NCBI GenBank assembly: GCA_022606425.2
Contig: JAHDVF020001261.1
Coordinates: 558,001-622,000 of the forward strand
Direction of reading: 5' to 3'
Origin: Lepidostoma basale
Taxonomy: Eukaryota; Arthropoda; Insecta; Trichoptera; Lepidostomatidae
Length of the DNA: 64,000 nt
Position numbers and translations under genes: made by a program
Part shown: piece after piece, positions 1-8,228 of the stretch
Numbering within the stretch: the first letter of the stretch is position 1
Layout of the letters: every line of letters begins with the position of its first letter
Notes under the pieces: model-generated
What the model was told of the DNA's origin: nothing
Database searches by the model: none
What the model saw: the letters and a program-made list of their open reading frames with translations, nothing else

Positions 1-1032
1 TAATTTTTTTCTGGAACCATGCGATTTCTGATATGGAATGCGTCACAGCATACGAGCAACTGGACATCAGGTATAAACTTGTCTGCGCGCCGCAGCCGGC
101 GAGGCGAGACATTACGAGATTTTACGTATGATAAAGGCACCTAGGCAAAATGTATAGTACGTTCAAGACAACGAGTACGTATTAATATTTGTCCCTTTTG
201 GTAAAGTGTTAATATTTTCACAGTTCTGATATTATTAAGTTACGTGCTGCGTTTCCATCCAGTCGGTATTATTACTTACCTATTGAAAAGGTCAAAGATA
301 TAATTTATAATACGTTCAAAACAGCGAGTAAGTATTTGTCACTTTTGATAAAGTTGTAAATATTAGCAAAACAAATTCTACCTTAACACGAATGAAGGTG
401 AGGGCAGTCTTAGAAAATATATTTTTTGGGATGAAGGAAGTAATTTTTTGCTTTTTTTTTTATTACGAAATATTGAGAACACTTCAATGGAGGATTACAA
501 TTTTTTTTATAATATTAGGGTCCATAGGTTTTAAGAAAATCAACTTTAAATTGGCAGTGGAAACTCAATTAACCACATGGCAACGCGACGGTTAAACGAA
601 CTACCCAATGTAAAAAATTGTTTACTGCAAGTCTGATGGTAAATTGACATGGTGAGATAAAGAAGGAGTTACTTTTTAGAATGTTAACTAATGTTGATGC
701 CCATTAACCATTACACGAATTTACCACACTACAGACACATTGTACTTTGGTAAGCAATAACAATTATTACATTAATGGAAACATTGATTTCACTTGACAC
801 GAGAATGAATTCTTGGTATATATACTGTATTACGTGCAGCGCAGTGCGGTATCGTGGTTTTTCTTTGAAGGTTAATTTTTTAATCCTAATTCTGAGGTCA
901 AAATATGGTCGAAATTGTAAGGTAAATTATAATAAAACTTAAATATTTATTTTTATAGTATTCATAAAAAATGCATCGCTCGAAGAGTCAATAGGATCTC
1001 CTTTTCTCCCCCAAAAAGTAAAACATACTGAC
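1..1032. other. AT-rich sequence without a recognisable gene
   Basis: I see no coding potential, RNA gene or complete transposon here. Open frames are short and of low complexity. The stretch leads into the RTE-like LINE remnant that becomes readable near 1033. Confidence 0.5.
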
Positions 1033-1293
1033 TTAATAAAAATGCTTGTCAGGTGCAATATTGATACCAAAGATTTAAATTGTATTAAAAACCTGTACTG
1101 GTTCCAAATGGCCGAAATAAAACATGTATACGAGAAGTCAAACGCAATTGCCATCCAGCGAGGTGTGAGACAGGGTTGTATCCTTTCTCCATTATTATTT
1201 TATCTCTACTCTGACTATGTCTTTAAAAGAGCCCTCGTCAACACCGAGAAAGAACTGAAAATTAATGGCGTTGTGATAAACAATCTAATATGT
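1033..1293 (+). pseudogene. RTE-like LINE reverse transcriptase, left part of an interrupted copy
   Basis: The translation reads through the fingers/palm part of an RTE-like reverse transcriptase, with the motif RGVRQGCILSPLLF followed by a segment ending in INGVVINNLI. In this family the next residues should be the (R)YADD catalytic motif. Instead the frame runs into unrelated DNA and a stop at 1297. The missing YADD half resumes in the same sense at 5403, so this is the left half of one older element split by the LINE at 1291-5398. No endonuclease domain is readable upstream, so the copy was already truncated or decayed. Confidence 0.85.
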
Positions 1294-1385
1294 CTATAAT
1301 CCTGTTCCGATTTGACATTTTTGACGTGAGGTTGTGGTTCTGTGCGCTCCGTCATTTTCTATAGATATTTGTTAAAGTTTCTACA

Positions 1386-2390
1386 ATGGAGGGGAAAGTA
1401 GATAGTGTTTTGGTAGAACTGAGGACCCTGCGTTTAATGGTGGGGTCCCTTTCTGCCGAAGTGAAGAGTTTGCGCGAGATGATCGATGTGCCCGGCCCGC
1501 GAAGGCGTACATTTAGTGGCAGTAAGACTAAATTGTTACCCGGCCCGAGCGCGGTACCACTACTATCGGCCCGGGTACCTAGTGACGTCGCTGGTACCGC
1601 GGCCGCACTACACGACAGAGCCGGAGCGGCGAGTGCAAGTGCACCGAGCGTTGCTCGAGCCGCGCGTCGTAATACACGCGCTGCCGCTCGGGCAGCTGTG
1701 CCATCTGAAAAGGCGGAAGGAGTTTCTGCGGCGAGGGCTGCACAAACAAAAGCATCATCATCATCTGCCTGTCCTGAGGTGATGAGTATACCTCCACCGT
1801 CCTCATCAACAACTACTACTACTTCTCCCGCCTCGCGTGCAACCTACGCGGCCACTATAGCTGGATCCTTGGTGGTGGAGAGGGAGAACGCTGCAAAGGA
1901 CGCCGCCAAGGGCAAGCGTCCCCCATCTGGTGTCTCGCAGAGGAAGGGTGTGAGGAAACCTGAGGGAGACCAGTCAGTGACTGCCACGTTGGAGAAGACC
2001 TCTGCGCCGTTAGTCGCCAACAGACCGGTGGGGAGTGATGGCGGCCCGTGGAATGTGGTGTCCAGGAGGCGACCTGCCACCGTCCGAGGTACTCGGAGAA
2101 TGGACAGCCCCTCCCCCACCTCCCCTGTTCTTAAATTTTTCCACTTTTTCCCATTCCACCCCGATACCTCGGTCGGTGACATGGCGTCTTACCTTAATGG
2201 TTTACGTAAGGCATCATATACGGTGCATAGAATCAAGCCCAAGGAGGGAAGTTCCTATGTATCGTTCAAGATTGGAATACCGAGTTCGGTTGTCTCGGAG
2301 GTCCTGGAGCCTAAACACTGGCCACGCCGTTCTTTCATCAAGGAGTGGCGAGCGGGTGTTGCGGCTCCGCGACTTCCGAGAGCGAGCTGA
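1386..2390 (+). CDS. LINE ORF1 protein (RNA-binding/chaperone-type, CR1/Jockey group)
   Basis: 334 residues. The first 35 or so residues form an amphipathic heptad-like helix, probably a coiled coil for multimerisation. A long Ala/Ser/Arg/Pro-rich, low-complexity middle follows (about 45-235). The C-terminal 85 residues contain the SSYVSFKIGIP...LEPKHWPRRSFIKEW block that I recognise from ORF1 proteins of CR1- and Jockey-group insect LINEs. No CCHC knuckles are seen. Base composition is very GC-rich compared with the surroundings. The ATG at 1386 is the first in frame after the leader. The frame ends in TGA (2388-2390), and ORF2 continues in the same frame. The expected role is binding element RNA in the ribonucleoprotein. 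Confidence 0.8.
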   Translation: MEGKVDSVLVELRTLRLMVGSLSAEVKSLREMIDVPGPRRRTFSGSKTKLLPGPSAVPLLSARVPSDVAGTAAALHDRAGAASASAPSVARAARRNTRAAARAAVPSEKAEGVSAARAAQTKASSSSACPEVMSIPPPSSSTTTTTSPASRATYAATIAGSLVVERENAAKDAAKGKRPPSGVSQRKGVRKPEGDQSVTATLEKTSAPLVANRPVGSDGGPWNVVSRRRPATVRGTRRMDSPSPTSPVLKFFHFFPFHPDTSVGDMASYLNGLRKASYTVHRIKPKEGSSYVSFKIGIPSSVVSEVLEPKHWPRRSFIKEWRAGVAAPRLPRAS

Positions 2391-5261
2391 CTTGGTTCCT
2401 CCAATTCTTTGTCTTTCCTATATCAGAATGTTCGTGGATTGAGGACAAAATGCTCGAAATTCTTCTCCAATGTCTCGGTGAGTGACGTTAACATAATCGC
2501 TCTCACTGAGACTTGGCTGAATTCGAGCGTCCTCTCCTCTGAGCTTTTTGATATAGAGAACTTTAATGTGTTTCGCAGAGATCGAGCAGGCGACAGTGGC
2601 CACAGTCGCGGTGGCGGCTGCTTGTTGGCGGTCGGGAGGGGGGATGCGCTGAGGGCTGAGCGCGTCCCCAATCTTGAATCAGTCAATGAGGATCTCTGGG
2701 TAAAACTTATGTATGGGGTAAATCATGTAACATATATATGTGTTACATATATACCACCGGGGTCTAATTGGGAAATTTATAACCGATTATTTTATGCGAT
2801 GCATACGAGCTTCAATCTGATCGGAGGTAAAAATGTCATTGTGATGGGCGACTTTAACCTGCACTCTGCTCATGGGATCGACAATGTCCAGCGTGACTTG
2901 GAGTACCTATGCGCAGTTTTTGGGCTTGCCCAGCACAATGTCGTTTTGAACTCAGATCCCAGAACCTTGGACTTGATTTTGAGTAACATAAAGTTGCAAG
3001 TTTCCAGATCAATGTCCCCATTAGTCTCTGAAGATGATTACCATCCCGCGCTAGAATTTGAGTACTCTGGTAAAGATAACCCTGGTGTTACCAGAGTGCC
3101 GCGACATAATACAGAAATCTTCAGAGGATGGAACTTCAGTCAGGGTGATTTTCTGAAGCTGTACCAGCTGATGACTCAACTTGACTGGAGCGACATGTGT
3201 AACTTGACCACCGTAAATGATGCCTTACAGTATTTTTACAGTGAAATTTATAAATTGTTTGATTTGTGCTTTCCCAGAAAACGCATAAGCAATGGTGGAC
3301 GGAGATATCCGAGGTGGTTTTCCAGGGAAATCATCGCGGACATTAAGACCAAACATGCCCATCATGTGAGGTGGAAGGCTACTGGTTGTCGGAGTGAGTA
3401 CGAACTTTTCAGTCTGTACCGCTCGGTGGTGAGACGCAATGTTCGATCAGCCTTTCGAACATATGTGGGCACCATTGAGGGCAATCTTATGGATGACCCT
3501 AGATCCTTCTGGAACTACGTAAAAAGTCTACGAAAGGATGGGGGCATCCTAAACACTATGATGCATGGGGATAGGGAGGTTGAGGGTGGAGATATAGTGA
3601 ATGCATTCGCTAAACACTTTCAATCTGTCTATAGCAATGTTCCCCCGCGGCTTAATTTCAATTCAGCGACTGAGTTAAGTGCCAATTGTTGTGGTCATGG
3701 CTTTGTCATATCGCAGATAGAAGCGAATGATATTATATCCTCCATTAAAGCTATGAAGAATTCGCACTCGGTTGGTCCTGATTTTCTTCCCATTTACTTC
3801 TTAAAAGGCTGCTCTGAGCTCCTAATATCTCCGCTGTATTTTTTATTTAACCTATCGTTAAGTACAAATACTTTTCCTGATCTCTGGAAACTTTCCAGAA
3901 TCAGTCCTATTTTCAAGAGCGGCGCAAAAGAGTCGGTCGAAAACTACAGACCTGTAGCGATACTGTCGGCTCCAGCCAAACTATTTGAATCAATTTTACA
4001 CAAATTGATATTTCCCAAAGTCGACCCCTATATTATAACAGAACAACATGGATTCAGGAAGGGGCGCTCGACTGAAACTAATCTCATGGTATTCACAGAT
4101 TACATTGCAAGGGCCTTGGATGATGGTCACCAAGTTGACTGTTCATATAATGATTTCTCAAAGGCCTTTGACACTGTGAACCACGACATTCTGATAGCAA
4201 AGCTATCTCAAATTGGATTCTCTTCTCAGTTGATTATGTTTTTCATTAGTTACCTCGAGGGGAGAAAACAATACGTCTCATACGGAATTTTTCAATCGGA
4301 ACCTTTTCTTGTAAATTCAGGGGTGCCACAAGGTTCAAACTTAGGGCCACTCCTCTTCACCATCTTCATAAATGATATTGCGAAGGTGATAAACTTCTCG
4401 CGATTTCTTTTATTTGCCGATGATCTGAAATTATTCCTGGAAATTAAAAATTCTGGAGACTGTCTTCGCCTCCAGTCGGACATCAATAATATTGTCAACT
4501 GGAGTCACAGTAATCAAATGCAATTCAATGTCTCTAAATGCGTTATGCTATCTTTTACTAGAGCATTGAGAACTGTGTATTATAGATACACAATGAACAA
4601 CCAGCAACTAGCACATGTATCTACGATGAGAGATCTCGGGATCATCTATGAGAGTAGGCTGACTTTTCGTGCACATGTTGAGAGAATTTGTGGCACTGCA
4701 CTGAAGATGTTGGGCTTCATCGTCCGGACCGGCAGAGTTTTCAGGGATCCCAATGTGCTCAGAGTCCTATACAACGCATTGGTTCGGAGCAGACTCGAAA
4801 GTGGTTCTGTGATATGGAGTCCTCACGAGGCGAGATATTCCATTATGTTGGAGAGGGTTCAGAAAAAATTTCTGAGGTATCTCTACATGAGGGAGTATGG
4901 TAGCTATCCTTGGCTCTATCCCACGGCATTTCTTTTGGGAATGCTCGGAACCAATTCTCTACAGCTTCGAAGAGATGGACATCTAATTACCCATTTCTTT
5001 AGATTAATTAGGGGATACTTCGAGAACTCGGCCGTACTGGAGGGTGTTCGGCTTTTTGTCCCCGATAGATATCTCCGACAGCGACAGCACAGATTGTTTT
5101 ACCTACCGGCTGCCAGAACCAATCTGCCTCTGGTGACACCGGTGGGAAGAGCAATTAGTCTGCTGAACGCGGTCTCCTCGGAGATCGACGTCTTTCATGT
5201 TAGTGAAAGTACGTTCAGAAGGCAAATACTCTTAATTCTGGAGAGTATCCTGTCTTCCTAA
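2391..5261 (+). CDS. LINE ORF2: apurinic-type endonuclease plus reverse transcriptase
   Basis: About 950 residues from the TTG at 2409. An exonuclease-endonuclease-phosphatase domain starts at once (QNVRGLRTK, then LTETWL with the metal-binding Glu near residue 34, then GDFNLH). The reverse transcriptase follows, with motif A YNDFSKAFD (Asp near residue 582), GVPQGSNLGPLLF, and motif C FADD (Asp 671 and 672). A C-terminal thumb/linker of about 250 residues ends at TAA 5259-5261. No RNase H domain is present. No ATG lies between the ORF1 stop and the start of the endonuclease. The first in-frame Met is about 100 residues in, inside the endonuclease. Translation must therefore come from UGA readthrough, reinitiation at a non-AUG codon, or a lost sense codon in this copy. 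Confidence 0.9.
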   Translation, partial: LGSSNSLSFLYQNVRGLRTKCSKFFSNVSVSDVNIIALTETWLNSSVLSSELFDIENFNVFRRDRAGDSGHSRGGGCLLAVGRGDALRAERVPNLESVNEDLWVKLMYGVNHVTYICVTYIPPGSNWEIYNRLFYAMHTSFNLIGGKNVIVMGDFNLHSAHGIDNVQRDLEYLCAVFGLAQHNVVLNSDPRTLDLILSNIKLQVSRSMSPLVSEDDYHPALEFEYSGKDNPGVTRVPRHNTEIFRGWNFSQGDFLKLYQLMTQLDWSDMCNLTTVNDALQYFYSEIYKLFDLCFPRKRISNGGRRYPRWFSREIIADIKTKHAHHVRWKATGCRSEYELFSLYRSVVRRNVRSAFRTYVGTIEGNLMDDPRSFWNYVKSLRKDGGILNTMMHGDREVEGGDIVNAFAKHFQSVYSNVPPRLNFNSATELSANCCGHGFVISQIEANDIISSIKAMKNSHSVGPDFLPIYFLKGCSELLISPLYFLFNLSLSTNTFPDLWKLSRISPIFKSGAKESVENYRPVAILSAPAKLFESILHKLIFPKVDPYIITEQHGFRKGRSTETNLMVFTDYIARALDDGHQVDCSYNDFSKAFDTVNHDILIAKLSQIGFSSQLIMFFISYLEGRKQYVSYGIFQSEPFLVNSGVPQGSNLGPLLFTIFINDIAKVINFSRFLLFADDLKLFLEIKNSGDCLRLQSDINNIVNWSHSNQMQFNVSKCVMLSFTRALRTVYYRYTMNNQQLAHVSTMRDLGIIYESRLTFRAHVERICGTALKMLGFIVRTGRVFRDPNVLRVLYNALVRSRLESGSVIWSPHEARYSIMLERVQKKFLRYLYMREYGSYPWLYPTAFLLGMLGTNSLQLRRDGHLITHFFRLIRGYFENSAVLEGVRLFVPDRYLRQRQHRLFYLPAARTNLPLVTPVGRAISLLNAVSSEIDVFHVSESTFRRQILLILESILSS

Positions 5262-5398
5262 TGTTGAACCATCTCTTATGCGTTTCTGGTAGTATACTAT
5301 ATATAATATATTATTTTACCTGTTCTCAATAGATGCCTTAAAAATAAATTTTGTAATGTCTGTTGATGAAATAAACTGATTTGATTTGATTTGATTTG

Positions 5399-5780
5399 AA
5401 TATATGCCGACGACACTGTTTTATTGGCTGAAAGTGTCAGTGATCTTCAGGACCTCCATAATCTTGTTGACGAGTCCGGTGAAAGATTGGGGCTAACAAT
5501 AAATGTCAGTAAAACCAAATGGATGACATTCAGACGGCTTGACTACAGTGGGTCAGTATTGCATTTGAACGGCCGTAACGTTGAAAGGGTGGAAAAATTT
5601 AAAAACTTCGGCAGCAATCTAACGCAATCTCTTGACCCAGATATAGAGATAAAATGCAGAATTGAGGCAGAAAGAACTACGTTTAATATAATGAAATCAC
5701 TCTTCTGCATTGATAACATAAACTTGAAACTTGTTTTATCTCATTGGAAAAAAAAAATCAATCGCTTCATTCTCTGACTA
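5399..5780 (+). pseudogene. RTE-like LINE reverse transcriptase, right part of the interrupted copy
   Basis: Reading from 5403 gives YADDTVLLAESVSDLQDL..., then a block ending in NVSKTKWMTF and a thumb-like region to about 5760. This is the direct continuation of the remnant at 1033-1293 in the same orientation. The CR1-like LINE therefore landed immediately before the catalytic YADD codons. The frame closes at 5775 after an A-run, and the downstream half of the element is missing. Confidence 0.85.
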
Positions 5781-5885
5781 TCGTTTCAACCAATCACTAA
5801 TAAAGTTGCTTTTAAGATACATATGTTTTATAAAAAAAACTTGTTAATCATGAATTACCAATTATTCCTCTAAACGTGATATAAC

Positions 5886-6144
5886 GACCTTTGTGGCCGA
5901 GTGGTAAGTGCATTGACTGCCACCCCGAAGGTTCCGGGTTCAATTCCCTGCGAGGGCAGCGTGATTGTCACACTGTCTTTGGTCTGGTGTAGAATTCACG
6001 TGACAATAAAATGGCGATATATTAGCTTGTCATCCTATCACGTGTCACGAGAATCACTATGATAGCTATAATACCCTTTTCATCGATTTGGCTCATGCTG
6101 TCATGATGTAAAAAGCGATTCAACAAAATAATAATAATAATAAC
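5886..6144 (+). mobile_element. tRNA-derived SINE (family S1)
   Basis: The head is tRNA-like with RNA polymerase III boxes: A box TGGCCGAGTGG at 5894-5904 and B box GGTTCAATTCC at 5937-5947. A unique body contains the phrases GTCTGGTGTAGAATTC and CACGAGAATCACTATGATAG, and the tail is (AAT)n. The body recurs at 9775-9917 (-), 16319-16490 (-), 44391-44597 (+) and 52488-52672 (+). The repetition, the body and the tail mark this as a SINE and not a working tRNA gene. Confidence 0.85.
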
Positions 6145-6204
6145 GTTAACTTTTTCGTCATTATCACATTCAACCCATCACACGCGTCTCCCGCGGGGCG
6201 AAAA

Positions 6205-6300
6205 CAGAAGGATGGAGTGGCGCATGGGTTGAAGTGTGGCAGTCCAATCTTTCTGCCTACCTTTGGGGAGGAGGGCGTGATGGTTCGTTAGTTAGTTTTA
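6205..6300 (+). mobile_element. 3' end fragment of RTE-like LINE family A
   Basis: A decayed copy of the family A terminus (GTGGCAGTCCA...CTGCCTACC...GGCGTGATGGTT) with a (TTAG)n-like tail. Family A is defined by the longer copies at 34865-35650 and 42030-42270. Confidence 0.7.
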
Positions 6301-6428
6301 TTAATGTTTTAGTAAGACAACTTTTTTAAAAATAATTTTGACGAACATTGTGTTTGCTCAGAAAAGGATGTTAGGATAATCAAATGATTTTACTGAAATC
6401 TCTTGATGGAAGTTCATTTTAAATAATA

Positions 6429-6556
6429 ATTAAATAAAACGATGTTTTTTAACTACTTCCACTTTTGTCTTTATTTAGACAGCGACCGGTTTCGCCAGGC
6501 TCGCTGTCTAAATAAAGACAAAAGTGGAATTAGTTAAAAAACATCGTTTTATTTAA
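6429..6556. repeat. Fold-back repeat, family P1
   Basis: Inverted arms of about 50 bp (6440-6486 against 6500-6548) start with ACGATGTTTTTTAACTACTT and close on a small loop holding CCGGTTTCGCC. Read on the minus strand the loop gives GCCTGGC-GAAA-CCGGTC, the 3' half of a hammerhead-like core, while the CTGANGA half has been lost in the fold-back. Relatives lie at 6608-6705, 40020-40215 and 43868-44000. Confidence 0.8.
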
Positions 6557-6607
6557 GGATGTTAGGATTAGATTCAGGTACTAAGGATTTTATTGTGATT
6601 TTTCCAT

Positions 6608-6705
6608 TTACCAGTCTGACGATGCCAGCGAGCCTGGAAAAAACCGGTCGCTGTCTAAATAAAGACAAAAGTGGAAGTAGTTAAAAAAACATCGTTTATT
6701 ACAGG
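6608..6705 (+). repeat. Single-arm repeat of family P1
   Basis: After the hammerhead-like core the sequence repeats the P1 arm (CTAAATAAAGAC, AAAGTGGAAGTAGTTAAA) and ends in ACATCGTTTA. Unlike the neighbouring fold-back it carries only one arm. About 45 bp of non-P1 DNA (GGATTAGATTCAGGTACTAA...) flanks it as a direct repeat. Confidence 0.7.
6612..6653 (+). ncRNA. Degenerate hammerhead ribozyme-like motif (family P1)
   Basis: CTGACGA (6616-6622) is followed by one extra T, stem II GCCAG/CTGG (6624-6628 with 6634-6637) and the palindromic CCGG of stem III with GTC (6647-6649). Stem I is CAGT/GCTG (6612-6615 with 6650-6653). The expected GAAA has become an A-run, so the catalytic G12 is lost. 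Other P1 copies keep GAAA but lack CTGACGA. Confidence 0.55.
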
Positions 6706-7148
6706 GTTAGACAGCTTAGACACGTTTATAACAGGATTAGATTCAGGTACTAAGGATTTTAATGTGATTTTTTCGTTGAAACGTCGAAACATTACGTGTC
6801 GCCCCTGTTTTATTTATTTTATATGAGCAGAAGTAATAGGAACAGTCGCTATTGCGTCAATCAATTATCGAATGTAGCGGCACACAATATTTGAGGTCGG
6901 TGCTTTTTTGTTTCTTTAAATTATTACATAAGTAATTATGCAAAATACGAGCGTTGTTCTGGGCTGCAGTTGTGAAACTAAAGAACTTACAGAATCTCAT
7001 CGACCAAGATAAAAATAAACTTACGTCGCATAAAATAAGAAAGAATTTAATTTACATTTAACTTGATATTCATTTAATCTACAATTCAAACTTATAAATA
7101 CTTACCTTGTATAATTGACAAAGTGATGGTGAGCTTTCATTTCAAGCC

Positions 7149-7154
7149 TTTATT
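7149..7154 (-). promoter_or_regulatory. Candidate polyadenylation signal of the chitin deacetylase gene
   Basis: AATAAA on the minus strand, about 245 nt after the stop codon at 7400. It is the first canonical hexamer downstream of the stop that I found. Cleavage would fall some 10-30 nt beyond it. Confidence 0.45.
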
Positions 7155-7399
7155 TGGATTGAGCATCTAATAGTTATCTTTTGATTATTGACGTAAAAAA
7201 AAAACAAAATAAAAATTTTATAATTTTTTTTTAATATTTGAACAGCTTTTTAAAATCACATTATATTGAATAGGCCTACTAAATATGTATGTGCTTCTAT
7301 ATTACAATAGGTACTTAGACTATGGACAGGATTGAGACCCGTTACATGATATAAATAATATCCCGGGGACCCCTCGCCCCCCCCTCCTCAGGAACTAGT

Positions 7400-8228
7400 C
7401 TAGTAATGGCCATCTCCCGTGGGATCGTTCAACCAGGGGTAATTTGCGGGACAACGCACGCAGGTCTGCAGGTTGATGGTTTCTCCGGGAACTTCCTTGG
7501 ATGTCAGCTTGCACGTGTGCGGTACCCAGCAGGCGGGGATTCCTTCGACGGCGCACTTCTCTTTCCACGGGTCAAAGCTCTTGGACTCGGAGATCGTCCT
7601 CGGGTTCTGGATCCATTGGATGACTTGCGTCATGGTCACGAAGTATACGTCATTATGGTTGGCGAGAATCTCGTCAATCCAGTAAAGGAAGGCATCCAAG
7701 TACTCGGGGTTGTTCTTGAGCCAAGCGGCGTGGAAGTACAGACCGAGGGGAGCGCGGTTCTGATCGTAATGCCGGTCGAAGTTATGATTTAAAAAGTTGT
7801 AAAACTGGTCTCCGCTGAGAATGTTCGAGCAAGAGTCAACCATAGCGCATCCGGGCAGGTACTCGTCGTTGGTTGGGTCTTCCCTGCGATCCAGTTCGTT
7901 CATGACCATCTCCCACACGGCGTGACTACGAGTGGGGCAGCTCTGCAGGTTGCCGTGGCAGCGGTGAGGCATGCGGAAGTACATGGTGTAAGGCCATAGA
8001 GGAGGGTTGGACAGAGGAGCTGTGATGGTGGAGTCGTACAAGAAAGCCTGCTCCTCCATCATGGTGAATTGGTTGTTGCCTCCGACCCTCAGGTAGGGAG
8101 CTCGCACGCCCACCACGCTGTTGTCGGACAAGTTGGCGTACTTCTCGGTGATGATCCTCATGCCGGCCATTTCCTTGGCCCAGTCGTCTACGGTGGCATT
8201 GCTCCAGAAGCGCTCGTCGTCATTATGC
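7400..8228 (-). CDS. serp: serp exon 5: main deacetylase catalytic domain and C-terminus
   Basis: 829 nt, residues 265(part)-540. The acceptor TTTTAG precedes 8228, and the first base completes Thr265. The exon encodes the second metal-binding His (266), RAPYLRVGG, YDSTITA, LYFHAAWL and a Cys-rich C-terminal tail (CKLTSKEVPGETINLQTC) ending in DGHY and TAG at 7400-7402. GC content is far above that of the flanking introns. Confidence 0.95.

Larger units (their letters stand above)
1291..5398 (+). mobile_element. Near full-length CR1/Jockey-group non-LTR retrotransposon
   Basis: The element has a short 5' leader (about 1291-1385), ORF1 (1386-2390), ORF2 with endonuclease and reverse transcriptase (to 5261), a 130-bp 3' UTR with AATAAA at 5343 and 5370, and a 3' tail of TTGAT units (about 5378-5398) in place of poly(A). 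Both ORFs are long and undamaged apart from the stop between them, which suggests recent insertion. The older RTE-like LINE reads into it on the left and out of it on the right. The short shared AATA at both joints is compatible with a target-site duplication. The clade is inferred from ORF1 style and RT motifs. CR1-like is likeliest, with other Jockey-group clades possible. Confidence 0.88.

Noticed and set aside
5886..5960. A functional tRNA gene
   Set aside because: The same sequence with the same downstream body and AAT tail recurs at least five times, which is the pattern of a SINE.
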